Source of the DNA: Xestospongia muta
Taxonomy: Eukaryota; Porifera; Demospongiae; Haplosclerida; Petrosiidae
Direction of reading: 5' to 3'
Length of the DNA: 64,000 nt
Assembly (NCBI GenBank): GCA_963693285.1
Contig: OY848921.1
Coordinates: 434,001 to 498,000, forward strand
This document shows, piece after piece, positions 32,501-42,383 of the stretch. The stretch's first letter is position 1. The number at the start of each line of letters is the position of its first letter. The translations under genes and the position numbers were made by a program. The notes below the pieces were generated by a model. It was given only the letters and a program-made list of their open reading frames with translations. It ran no database searches and was not told the origin of the DNA.

Positions 32501-34497
32501 AGAGGTTCAGAAGTAGTTCCACAATTCATAGATCGAATGCCACTCTCATGACTGCTGTCTGCACTTTCATCGGTGGAAGACAGAGGCTCAGAAGTAATTT
32601 CACAACTCATAGATCCAATGCCACTCTCAAGACTGCTGTCTACATTTTCATTGGTGAGAGACAGAGGTCCAAAAGTAGTTCCAAAATTCATAGATGTAAT
32701 GCCACTCTCAGGACTGTTGCCTGCATTTTCATTGGTGGGAGACAGAGGTTCAGAAGTAGTTCCACAATTCATAGATCGAATGCTACTCTCATGACTGCTG
32801 TCTGCACTTTCATCAGTGGAAGACAGAGGCTCAGAAGTAATTTCACAACTCATAGATCCAATGCCACTCTCAAGACTGCTGTCTACATTTTCATTGGTGA
32901 GAGACAGAGGTCCAAAAGTAGTTCCAAAATTCATAGATGTAATGCCACTCTCAGGACTGTTGCCTGCATTTTCATTGGTGAGAGACAGAGGTTCAGAAGT
33001 AGTTCCACAATTCATAGATCGAATGCCACTCTCATGACTGCTGTCTCCACTTTCATCGGTAGGAGACAGAGGCTCTGAAGTAGTTCGATGACTGTCGGAG
33101 TTAACACTATGGTTGCGTATAGATGGATCTTGGGAATACTTGGAAGTATATTTATTCTGGCTTCTTTTTTTATTAGTAGCAAGTGGTAACAGATCTTGAC
33201 CATATTTTTCTCTTTTGGCTTTGAGCTTTATGATATGAGGCTCCTGGGCATAAGCACTAAAAGGGATAAGTGTTGAGTTGACTGATTTTTGAAGAAAAGA
33301 ATTGTTATGTGTCTCAATATCGTTTGAAGGGAACATTTGGGGTTCGTTGTCATCATCACTTTCACTGTCTTCTTGAACCACCTCTTCTGTTTCACCTCCA
33401 ACCTGTTGACTTTCTTCTTGATTTTGGCTATCACCATCAATTTCGTTGCTCTCTCCATTATTAAACATTTGCTCCATCTCACTAACAATTGTTTGCCCTT
33501 TGTGATGTACGAAACTCATCTCACCATCAATCTCATCTTGTTCTTGTTTCAACTCCATCTCGCCATCAATCTCTTCACTTTCCCTCACAAAGTTCATTTC
33601 ATCACTGACCCTTTCATCTTGTTTCTGAGAGATTTGTTCTAGTTCAGAATCGGTAATATCTTTAATGATCTCAATGTCTTCATCCTGTTCTAACGAAACA
33701 GATGATGGTTTCTATATAATCAATATCAGTTAGTGTGATTAAAAAGATAAGTTTAATTACCTCAATTTTCTTTTTAGTTCGTCTTTTGAGCTTTGCAGTG
33801 ATTTTTTTGAGAAGTCCTATATGGGAATAGTAATTTCATTTTAGGAAAACAATTCACAATTAAATCATAATGCTTTTGTTGATAATTTTACCATTTTTCT
33901 TATGTTGTGGCTTTGATCTTGTTTGTTTTACTCTTGCTCGTGTCTTTGGTAATTCAGTTGACTCACAGGGAAAGAAAAAACCATCAGGTTCATAGTCATC
34001 TGCCCCCCTATTAAAACAAATAGTAAAGGTTTGATATCTTAGTAAAAGCTGTACCGAAGTGTATAACTGACTTATATGATGCAACATGCAAGATCAATAA
34101 GTATTCCCAAACACATTTAAAACCTTCCAGGCACTTGTCAAGATTCCTATGATAAATTCAGTACTAGAAGTCGTATTGATGCTTTTCATGACAATTTCCT
34201 AAATAGCTAGCGTCTAGCTTTTTGAATAAATTTGTGGACTTGAAAGGCTTTTTGATTGGTGGAAACCATTTCTTGCTAGCTCATTCCTAGCCAGAATTAG
34301 TGGTCATTCTCAACGTGAACAGAGTATAGTCTACATGGTAAAAAACTGCCGAATTTACTTCGTGTGCCCAAAAGTTTAGCGGTCCCAGTTCAAGGTCTAA
34401 CTTTATAGATCACCTCAAAGTATAAAGAGCATTAATCTGATTACATTAACACATTAACACTTGCTACTTACTGATTAGAGGAATAAGTAGCCGCCAT
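29534..34497 (-). CDS. Repeat-rich membrane protein with about 12 IQ motifs, 6 exons, about 1349 aa
   Basis: Exons (minus, 5' to 3'): 34472-34497, 33892-34007, 33761-33816, 32110-33711, 31750-31830, 29534-31702, all GT-AG and in frame. The N-terminus (MAATYSSNQGADDYEPDG) is followed by a basic stretch (KKITAKLKRRTKKK). Exon 4 has acidic EIDGEM repeats, then about ten 27-residue (81-bp) repeats TTSEPLSPTNENADSSLE / SGIGSMNC. Exon 5 is a 27-codon membrane exon (AVLTFVMMIYTILFFFVKLF, residues 601-627). Exon 6 starts with about 12 IQ-type motifs (for example AAIVIQANVRCFLNRKRF, AAVKIQSCLRGYW, AVIKIQSVYRGHVAR), expected to bind calmodulin-like proteins. It then shares the C-terminal region (AVDIYVPPCRINYRHW blocks, QSRWVIWSL) with the neighbouring gene. 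If the IQ side is cytosolic, the repeat side would be luminal or extracellular. Family not recognised. Confidence 0.78.
32215..33080. repeat. 81-bp coding repeats with a 243-bp higher-order unit
   Basis: Tandem 81-bp units within exon 4 of the IQ gene. Blocks of three units (243 bp) are near-identical to the next three (about 32573-32794 and 32816-33037), showing recent expansion by multi-unit steps. Confidence 0.88.
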
Positions 34498-34554
34498 ATC
34501 AGTGATGCAATAATACAATGTCAGCAAAATAACTAACCACACCTCATCTGTAAA
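34498..34554. promoter_or_regulatory. 57-bp divergent interval between IQ gene and Deltex
   Basis: Only 57 bp separate the two opposite ATG codons, so the 5' UTRs or promoters must overlap. No specific factor site assigned. Confidence 0.6.
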
Positions 34555-36445
34555 ATGGCTGCTCTAGTTTGGAATACTCCCTGTATCCAGTGGTCTTGGA
34601 CAAGAGATGATGGTGTACAAGTTCCTTACTCACCAGAGATAAGTTCTGAACTCGAACAATATTATCAACTAGGCCATTCTTCACACTCTATACGAAGTAT
34701 CAATTATATTATAGATTATAAAAGAATGATACAATATAGAACATCGAAAGGTAAGTTTTAACTATATCATTTACTAATAAACAGAATTTGTAGCTAATTA
34801 TCGTGCTGTTCAAAGATATCAAATTTATCTACCTTCATCTCCGCCAATTATGGGATATTGGGAATGGGACTCTGGCCATGGGATATTTTTACCTTATGCT
34901 GTTAAAGCTACAGTTGATATAGAACTAGCACACATGAGTCACTTACCATCAGTAGATTTATCAACAAAACTATCTTGTATACCTTATATTGTTGACTTTA
35001 GAACTATGACACAAACTCGTCATGGTTACGGTACACGTAGAACTATTAGACGTATCCCTCTCACTCAATCCTTACAACAGTTATTATATGATGCCACAAC
35101 TAAAGCTGGAAAGATGGCTTCAACCTCAAGGACTTCTAGTTTTACAACTCCTGCATCTTCTCTTTTATCTCTCTCATCAAAATTAAGTGCTTCGGCAACT
35201 AAATCTCCAAAGAAACCATCATTGACAAAACCTCCCAGTAAATCATCCTCTATGAGAACTCAAATATCATCTCCAAAAACAACCACTAAAATTACTACCT
35301 CAGCTGCTACAAGTAAAAGAAAGATCTCTGCCTCTTTAAAATCATCCAGGAAGAGTTCTGGTAGTGTTGTTGTCACTGACTCTAGTCAAATCACTTCTAA
35401 ATTACCTACTTCACAAACAAAAGGTATTTTCTTCTTTATCTCACTTGTTATAACTTTAACTTATTAACAGATGATTTGTTGGGACCTTTGGCTAAATTTG
35501 TTAAAAACGTTTCATCATTAAATTTTGGTGAGGACAGTCCTTGTCCTATATGTATGACATCATTATCAGAGATGTCTGGTTTTGAAGAAGACGCAGGATT
35601 GTTATCAATACCTTCATCATCAACATGTCCAGTAATTGATGTCTGTAAACTTCGTAAATGTGGTCACATGTTACATAAAGCATGTTTAATAATGTACATG
35701 AAAAACTCTAGTGATGCTAACGTGAGTAAGGCTAAAAGATTAGAGCCTCTAAGGTACATTTATAGGTGGGGTTTCTTATCTCTTAGGGTTGTCTTCGTTG
35801 TCCAACGTGTAAAGTAATACATGGTATTAAAACTGGTGATATGCCTAATGGAGGAACAATGACAATATCTAAAAAACCACACCCACTACCTGGTCATGAT
35901 GGTTATGGTACTATTGAAATAGTTTATAATTTCAATGCTGGTATTCATGTAAGTGCAGGAACTGATGACCAGCTATATGTACTTACCATGTCTTTGTCAT
36001 TTAGAATGGTGTACCTTTTAAAGCTCATGGTTTTCCACGAAATTGTTACTTACCAGATTCACCAGAAGGAAACAAGGTAGTATAGAACAGTACCTGGTTA
36101 TTAAATGTGTATAGCTGATAGCTGAATCCTGACATCACATAACTTCATTAGAATGTCACATGATGTCTTCTCTCACTCTATCTCCAGGTACTTAAATTAT
36201 TACAAGTAGCATGGGAGAGGAGACTGACCTTTACAGTAGGTACTTCGGTAACAACAGGTGCTACAAACACAGTCGTATGGAATGAAATTCATCATAAGAC
36301 AGAGGCCACTACAAATTATTCAGGCCATGGCTATCCAGATGATAATTATCTTACTAATGTATTAGCTGAGTTAGCTTCACAAGGTGTGGAAGAAGATACA
36401 TGTGACAATGATGATGATACATACAGCTCTGATAGTGATTTATAA
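34555..36445 (+). CDS. DTX: Deltex E3 ubiquitin ligase (WWE-RING-DTC), 6 exons
   Basis: 522 residues. Deltex proteins ubiquitinate and ADP-ribosyl-ubiquitinate targets and modulate Notch trafficking. Exons: 34555-34750, 34794-35423, 35471-35721, 35787-35948, 36005-36076, 36188-36445. Two WWE domains lie at the N-terminus ([20 protein letters not shown] and [20 protein letters not shown]). A Ser/Thr/Lys-rich linker follows, then the RING finger (CPICMTSL .. [15 protein letters not shown] .. [17 protein letters not shown]) and the DTC domain ([73 protein letters not shown]). The exon 3 donor AAC|GTGAGTAAG was chosen because it restores the RING frame. A later GT does not. The C-terminus is a short acidic tail. 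The last exon is duplicated at 41632-41889. Confidence 0.95.
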
Positions 36446-36512
36446 TTACATTTTTTGTGTATCACTATTATTATATTTTTAAAAATTGTTCATTTTAACT
36501 ATAATTTACTAG

Positions 36513-36639
36513 TGCTAAGGACAGGGTTACCAGTAAAATGTTCAGTCTGAACCTAATTACTACTTCGTATCATATCTCTCTCTCTCTCTCTCTCAATAAT
36601 GGAAGATTTGAGGATTATTTAGATGAAATATTACTTCAG
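36513..36639 (+). pseudogene. Copy of DNAH10 5' flank and exon 1 start
   Basis: GGGTTACCAGTAAAATG.. and ATAATGGAAGATTTGAGGAT resemble the DNAH10 upstream region and start (42718-42830). The reading frame stops after ten codons (ATT TAG). A CT microsatellite (36575-36594) is inserted. The same block occurs at 41960-42085. Confidence 0.75.
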
Positions 36640-37040
36640 GTTGGTAATCTCCAGTATGCTTCACCAGCTACAGTCTCTCGTTGTGGTATGGTGTTTGTTG
36701 ATCCTAAGAACCTTGGTTATGAACCATACTGGTTACGTTGGGTGAGTGCATTACCTGGAGAGAATGATAGAAAAGAGTTCCAACGTCTTTATGAGAAATA
36801 TGTTCCTCAATGTATAGCACTGATATTAGAAGGAATACAAGATGGAAGACAAGGAGAGAAACTGAAGACTATTCTACCAATTACTAATTTAAACCTGGTA
36901 ATGGATACATGGATGAATGGATGGATGGATAGACAGATGGAGGGATGAAACAATGGACAGATGGATCATTAACAAATCAGACTGTTTTTTTTCTTTACTA
37001 GGTGACTCAGTTGTGCTATATGCTTGATACCTTACTTATG
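36640..37040 (+). pseudogene. DNAH10 exon 32 to exon 33 fragment
   Basis: 36640-36897 is a full-length (258 bp), still-open, near-identical copy of DNAH10 exon 32 (55102-55359), beginning VGNLQYASPATVSRCGMVF. Intron 32 with its GGATGGATGGAT repeat follows. Only the first 13 codons of exon 33 (37002-37040) remain before similarity stops. It is fused directly to the exon 1 copy and is therefore non-functional as dynein. Confidence 0.9.
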
Positions 37041-37290
37041 TATTCCAGTTGACATATTTAATTTATACTTTTTTGGTTGCTATAGTTTTATAATGACTAA
37101 CAAGTGACCATGAACAACAATATAGTTTAAATGTTGACATAAAGTAATACTATTATATAACACATGTACGTGATGAATATATTTAACATTAGTACTGAAC
37201 TTATATTATAACATAGTAATAAGTAAATACTACATAGTAAATTAATAATAACATTCAACTGTAATAGTAACTGTAGGTATTATTAATGCT
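37041..37290. other. Spacer after the dynein fragment
   Basis: AT-rich, no gene seen. It separates plus-strand dynein debris from the minus-strand TCHP-derived exons. Confidence 0.5.
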
Positions 37291-37792
37291 TTATTTCCCA
37301 ATGACTATTTCATGCTTGCTTTGTACAACATGATGGAGACATTGTTGGTCATCATGTTCTATTTCTGATCCTTCTTGTGGCACATTCTCTTCTATTAAAT
37401 AGACAAGTATAATATAATAGTAACATATGAATAATTAATTATGACCTTTGACCTCTAGCAGCTGTCCAGATACCATTTGATGTGATGTGACGACTACATT
37501 TTGTGGATATGGTACAGACTCCCAATGACATACTGCCTTATGTGGTATAGTTATCCACTCATTCCTTTCTTCAAGATAATAACTAGGAAGAGGAGCCAGT
37601 GAAATAACAACATCATACTTATCATTGAGTTCCTCTCTTCTCTTTACATTCTCCAACTGCCAACTCTCCGACTTTTTATCTTGTAGTTGCATCTGTTTCT
37701 TAACTAATACTTTAGTCATTAGAGTCTCTTGAACACATCTTCCTCTTTTACATTCAGCCTCCCTTTTTGACCAAAGTTTTGCAGCTTCTTTT
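37291..37792 (-). CDS. TCHP exon-12-derived alternative terminal exons with new C-terminus
   Basis: Two exons, 37446-37792 and 37291-37391, are open and in frame. The first begins at the exact TCHP exon 12 acceptor in the same phase (KEAAKLWSKREAE, compare EEASKLWSKREAE). It keeps the coiled coil to KRREEL and then diverges into VISLAPLPSYYLEERNEW.. The second adds EENVPQEGSEIEHDD.. and stop. With the 5' exon at 38915-38955 this would give 162 residues. It could be an alternative 3' end of the truncated TCHP copy next door or a decaying duplicate. Donor GTCATAAT is weak. No function assigned. Confidence 0.4.
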
Positions 37793-37899
37793 CTATATAA
37801 AGTTGAAAACTAAAATTTGCTATATTCTGTTTATGTAGCATATCTATAACATTGCAATTCAGCAATGCAAAGTCAAGTCAGTGTGAATTATACACACAG

Positions 37900-38120
37900 T
37901 TAGTTAGTTGTATCAATAACAGATAAATTGAGGGGAGAACCTCAATTTGATTTGTTGAAGCTAAAAGCATAGGCAATGTCACAACTCAGCACACTATAAA
38001 TAGTAACTTATGCTATTAATAGTAACATAAGTGACAGAGCTATTTTTAGCAAAAGCTGAGCCAGTGTGTATAATTACAATTATATATATAGTTAGTTATT
38101 TATATTAATTATTGTCAGTA
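37900..38120 (-). repeat. Inverted copy of the TCHP 3' flank
   Basis: Reverse-complement match to 13047-13240, the sequence just downstream of TCHP, including the GAGGTTCTCCCCTCAATTTA block. It shows that the neighbouring TCHP copy was moved with its flank in inverted orientation. Confidence 0.85.
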
Positions 38121-38147
38121 CAATACATAATGAGGTTTGGGTTTGGG

Positions 38148-38955
38148 CTAATATCTGGGTTGATTACGAGCTGTAATAATGGCTGCTTCTTCTCTCACCC
38201 TAGCATTATATTCCTCATCTAATAACCTGAACAGAACAACCTGTTAATGCTGAACTGTTCAAGCATCCACTATTAACACAGTTGTATGTACTTAAATATT
38301 AAACACAACTGTATTTACTACATGCTATTATTGTATACGTTGACTTACCTTTGATGTTGTAATTCTTTTTCTTTTTCTAATTCTGCCATCTCTTGTTTCT
38401 TTCTCCTTTCTGATATCTACATGTAATAATATTAAATATTAAATATTAATTCAGTCTATATATTATATTAATATAATTAATTACTCAGTACATTTAATTA
38501 TAGACTTACTTGTGATTGTAATGTAAATCTTGTTTGCCTTTGTTCCTCAATTTTCCTTTTATTTTCACGAGAAGTGAGTTGATTAGCTAGTTCCATATCT
38601 TTTAACAATTCCTCTCTCTTCTCTATATTCTCCAATTGTTGACTTTTTAGTTCTGACATTTTCTCTTTCAGTTGTAGCTGTCTCTCAGCTAACACCTCGG
38701 CCATTAGACTCTCTCGAGCACATCTTTCTCTTTCCCATTCAGCTTCTCTCTTTGACCAAAGTTTTGCAGCTTCCTCTCTATATAAAGATCAGAAGTAAAA
38801 ACCACCTTTTTCTGCTTGTATAGCAAAGGTTGCATAATTATCACTTCAAAGGTCATCCACCATATATGATACATATTAACTATAGTATTATCAAAGGACT
38901 GGCATCATACTTACTGATAAAGGATCGGTGAAATCATACTCGTATTTGTTGACAT
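38148..38955 (-). CDS. 5'-truncated TCHP paralogue, still open, 151 aa
   Basis: Exons 38915-38955, 38510-38777, 38349-38416 and 38148-38226 (minus) reproduce TCHP exon 12 (268 bp) and exon 13 (68 bp) with identical lengths and phases. The last exon is shortened by an early TAG 11 codons before the original end (NQPRY*). The first exon fuses the middle of TCHP exon 10 to the last bases of exon 11. In a shifted frame it offers a new start, MSTNTSMISPILYQ, that joins exon 12 in phase. In the original frame exon 10 has a stop. This may be a short dominant-type coiled-coil variant or a young pseudogene. Open frame and intact splice sites leave both possible. Confidence 0.5.
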
Positions 38956-39241
38956 CTTCTTAACTGGGACTTTGCTTATTTTATCAAACAGCAACTATAA
39001 ATACGACATATTACAACGTGTAAAATAAGCCTATCCATTAGTAATGACAAAAAACAGTTCGAACTCTTCAATATGAAGAAGTCAAACTTTTTTGTCATAA
39101 TTGTCAATAGTGACAAAAATTCTTAGAAAATCGAGGCACCAACATGGCATAAGACACTAATAACAGAACAGATCCACCACCCACACACTCAATGAGATAA
39201 TAACTTTCAAACACTCTATTTACACAAAAAATAAAGCATAC

Positions 39242-39674
39242 CAATGGTTTCAGTAGGTTTGCCACTCGTACTAGCAGACATCATAGTAGGCATTGTCACC
39301 TTCTTTTATCTAAAATGAAAATAATTCAATCATAAACCACACATACTGATTGTTCAGCTATTACACACAACTAACCTTTCTCTTCAATTCCCGTTCATAG
39401 TTCAATTACTCTGTCCAACATGGTCAGTTTTCTGAGCCTTTAAAAAAGTTGTCTTCTGGTAGCAGTTCTAGCTTTTTTTACTAAGTTAAATATAATACAT
39501 ATGGGGTAGCTTGTCAGTCACAGTAGAATCACGTTTAATTTCCTCTAGATCCACTCTGTCCATTTCTGTATACCCATAACCCATTTCATACTATTGACTC
39601 ATAATTCTTACATGTTCAGATAATTCACGCAGTGTTAGTGCTACATCTAATAAGGAAGATACTTCAGTGCCCAC
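39242..39674 (-). pseudogene. Decayed copy of the death-domain gene exons 1-2
   Basis: 39674 downward matches the exon 1 death domain of the gene at 40071-41012 (EVSSLLDV.., then the VDLEEIKRDSTVTDKL segment) and 39242-39310 matches its exon 2 (MSASTSG.. before a donor). The start ATG has become GTG, and several stops and frameshifts interrupt it (for example an in-frame TAG after the RIMSQ codons). Flanks 39770-39960 match 41090-41290. Confidence 0.85.
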
Positions 39675-40070
39675 AGTTGTCTTAACACAACTGTAACATA
39701 ATAAAAAGGAGGATTAGAAATAATCCTAGCCATTGACAGGACGGTTGGAGAAAGTCGGTTCAACATATAAAGTTTGATTTACTATTAAGGATATCCAACC
39801 AATCAAATTCATCTTAGATCCTAACTCCACCCAGATGGTCTAGGTGGAATCTGAAAGACTAAATTACAATCTCGTCCCCAATTAGGTGTCTGGGGACGAG
39901 CTATATAGGACTGAACATACTACAGCTGGTACCCAAAGTGGACATCTTATATCTACCGAGTATCAGAAGGTATAAGTAATTATAATTTCAATTTATATGT
40001 GGTAGCTTACCTGTTTACATCACTGATGGATCATACTGATGTCTTCTGCCATTATGAGAAGCTATGATCA

Positions 40071-41012
40071 TCATTTGTTTTCAAACTCTTGTAATCCAGA
40101 TGGTGCTCTAGGACCGAGATCTTTTTCACAGCTAACTCGTCGTAATTCTTCTAATGATAATTCATGACTCTCATAATCCATTATGTATTGGTTCATTTGA
40201 GACATAACTTCTAAATCATGTGACAATAAACACTCAACAATCCTCTGTAGTAGTTGAGGGTTACGATAACTGATGAATTTGTGTGTTATCAAAAAAATGA
40301 CTATGTCCTCAGGGGTCTTTTGCTCTTTCACAATCTCAAGATACTCCTGTGTGGACAGTGCTTGAGAAGGTTCTTGAACATCAATCAGTAGTATCTGAAC
40401 ATAAAATTTTAGTTTTGAGACATCAATTTTGCTAACAGAGTCTTTTACTGCTACAAAAAGACGATGAAATTTTGACCTCAAATATCTTTCTGTCTGAGCT
40501 AGATGTCTGTGATGGGAGCCAGTTTTCATCACTGGAATAAGAAAATCAATATCTTAAAAACATTATAAGGAATAAATAATTGGCTTTTGAGTTTTTTTAG
40601 AACATACCAGTGGTTGGACTAGATTTATCACTTGTACTAGCAGACATTGGCTGAACCACATCAACGTCTTTTACCTAAAATGAAAATAAATCAATTGTAA
40701 GCCACATACACTAACCATCTTATTCAATTCCTGTTCATAGTTTATAGCAACACTAATCTGTCCAACATGGTCAGTTTTCAGAGCCTCTATAAGTTGTCTT
40801 CTGGTAGCAGCTTTAGTTTTCTTACTAAGCCACATCTGATACACACGGGATAACTTGTCAGTCACAGTAGAATCACGTCTTATTTCCTCCAAATCTGCAC
40901 TCTTTATTTCAAGTTCTAAACCTAATTCATACCATCGATTCGTAAATACATGATCACATAATTCACGCAGTGTTGGTGTCACATCTAGTAAGGAAGATAC
41001 TTCAGCAGCCAT
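40071..41012 (-). CDS. Death-domain protein, 3 exons, 274 aa
   Basis: Exons 40716-41012, 40608-40674, 40071-40531 (minus), GT-AG and in frame. Residues about 10-95 form a death domain (LRELCDHVFTNRWYELGLEL, LEEIRRDS, KLSRVYQMWLSKKTKAATRR then QLIEALKTDHVGQISVAINY), the six-helix fold used for receptor and adaptor assembly in apoptosis or innate immunity. After a short Ser/Thr linker comes a helical C-terminal domain of about 130 residues (RSKFHRLFVAVKDSVSKIDV .. LLQRIVECLLSHDLEVMSQM) that I do not recognise but which looks folded. No membrane segment or kinase domain. A decayed duplicate lies just downstream. Confidence 0.82.
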
Positions 41013-41631
41013 AGTTGTCTTAACGCAACTGTAACGTAACCTAAGAGAAGAACCTTTGCCACTTACAGCTAGTAAAATTAGGGTGTGGTTTAGGGATATT
41101 CAACCAATCAAATTCATTTTATCTAGATCCTAAACTCCACCCATATTGTTTATTATTGGAAGACTATAGTCTCGTCCCTAATCAGAAATCTGGGGGCGAG
41201 ACTAAGGCCGAATATGCGACAGCTAGTACCCAAAGTGCAGATCTTATATCAACTGAGTATCATAAAGTATAAGTAATTATAACTTCAATTACATATAGCA
41301 ACTTATCTGTTTATATCACTGATGGATCATACGTGATCATATCACTGCTGGCCTTTGTTCATGTATAATTGAACAGTTTGTGAGTGACCTATACATGCAG
41401 AAACTTTTAAGAGTCTATGAGATTTGCTATGAATGTTATCCAATTAAATTCAGTTAAGAGTTAGACTAGTGGTCTGTATGTAATTGTTGAAAGTACTAAA
41501 CTATTACACTAATTAGTCACTGTGTACAAAAATGTTCCATTCGCCAAATTTTATCGGTCACCAATAAATCCCGGTATACGGTAGCTACAATAGAGTTTTA
41601 ATAGATTTTATTTCTCTCACTTTATCTCTAG
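41013..41631. other. Intergenic region, duplicated flank
   Basis: 41090-41290 is a copy of 39770-39960 (both 5' of a death-domain exon 1), including CAACCAATCAAATTCAT and a CTCGTCCC..TCTGGGG motif. No gene seen until the Deltex fragment. Confidence 0.65.
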
Positions 41632-41889
41632 GTACTTAAATTATTACAAGTAGCATGGGAGAGGAGACTGACCTTTACAGTAGGTACTTTGATAACAACA
41701 GGTGCTACAAATACAGTTGTATGGAATGAAATTCATCATAAGACAGAGGCCACTACAAATTATTCAGGTCATGGCTATCCAGATGATAATTATCTTACTA
41801 ATGTATTAGCTGAGTTAGCTTCACAAGGTGTGGAAGAAGATACATGTGACAATTATGATGATACATACAGCTCTGATAGTGATTTATAA
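41632..41889 (+). pseudogene. Duplicated Deltex last exon
   Basis: 258-bp copy of Deltex exon 6 (36188-36445) with acceptor (CTCTAG) and stop conserved and only a few substitutions (for example [10 protein letters not shown] for [10 protein letters not shown]). The upstream intron end and 3' flank are also copied. Without the WWE/RING exons it cannot make a ligase, though it could serve as an alternative terminal exon only if a distant transcript reached it. Confidence 0.88.
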
Positions 41890-41959
41890 TTACATTGTTT
41901 GTGTATCACTATTATTATATCTTTAAAAAATTGTTCATTTTAACTATAATTTACTAGTA

Positions 41960-42085
41960 CTAAGGACAGGGTTACCAGCAAAATGTTCAGTCTGAACCTA
42001 ATTACTACTTCGTATCATATACCTTTAGTTTCTCTCTCTCTCTCTTAATAATGGAAGATTTGAGAATTATTTAGATGAAATATTA
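41960..42085 (+). pseudogene. Second copy of DNAH10 5' flank and exon 1 start
   Basis: Same block as 36513-36639 (TTCAGTCTGAACCTAATTAC .. ATAATGGAAGATTTGAGAAT). It follows the Deltex exon copy in the same order as at 36.4 kb, so both were duplicated together. Confidence 0.75.
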
Positions 42086-42179
42086 CAGCTGCCACATATT
42101 AATTATCACTTTTACAGTACATTATTAATTATGGTTACAGAAATTTTTCAACTATAGTGAAATTTGTAGGAGGAATAGC

Positions 42180-42383
42180 TCAGACAAAGTGTGCTTTATC
42201 TTCAACAACAACAACTGGCCATTTGCCTAGTTTTTCAGGTAACTCAGACTTTCGTTTTATATCTTCAACATAGACAACAATACATTGTTGACCAGACTTG
42301 TTCTCAATATCTACACCTGTCACACCAGGACGAGTTAGTAAATCATCAACATATTTCTGATACGTAGAACTTTCATTACTCAT
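42180..42383 (-). CDS. Small conserved protein of unknown function, 67 aa (paralogue of 5437-5658)
   Basis: Intronless ORF MSNESSTYQKYVDDLLTRPG.. with VTGVDIENK, CIVVYVED and LPEKLGKWPVVVVED. It aligns along nearly its whole length with the 73-residue protein at 5437-5658, while its nucleotide sequence has diverged, which supports purifying selection. It is divergent from DNAH10 (411 bp between starts). Function unknown. Confidence 0.72.
   Translation of the reverse strand: MSNESSTYQKYVDDLLTRPGVTGVDIENKSGQQCIVVYVEDIKRKSELPEKLGKWPVVVVEDKAHFV

Noticed and set aside
32176..33078. 300-residue plus-strand ORF in the 81-bp repeats
   Set aside because: Same reason: antisense to the IQ gene exon 4 repeats.
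35754..35817. Extension of Deltex exon 3 past the GTGAGTAAG donor
   Set aside because: The frame loses the second half of the RING finger. Splicing at 35721 to 35787 restores CPTCKVIHG.
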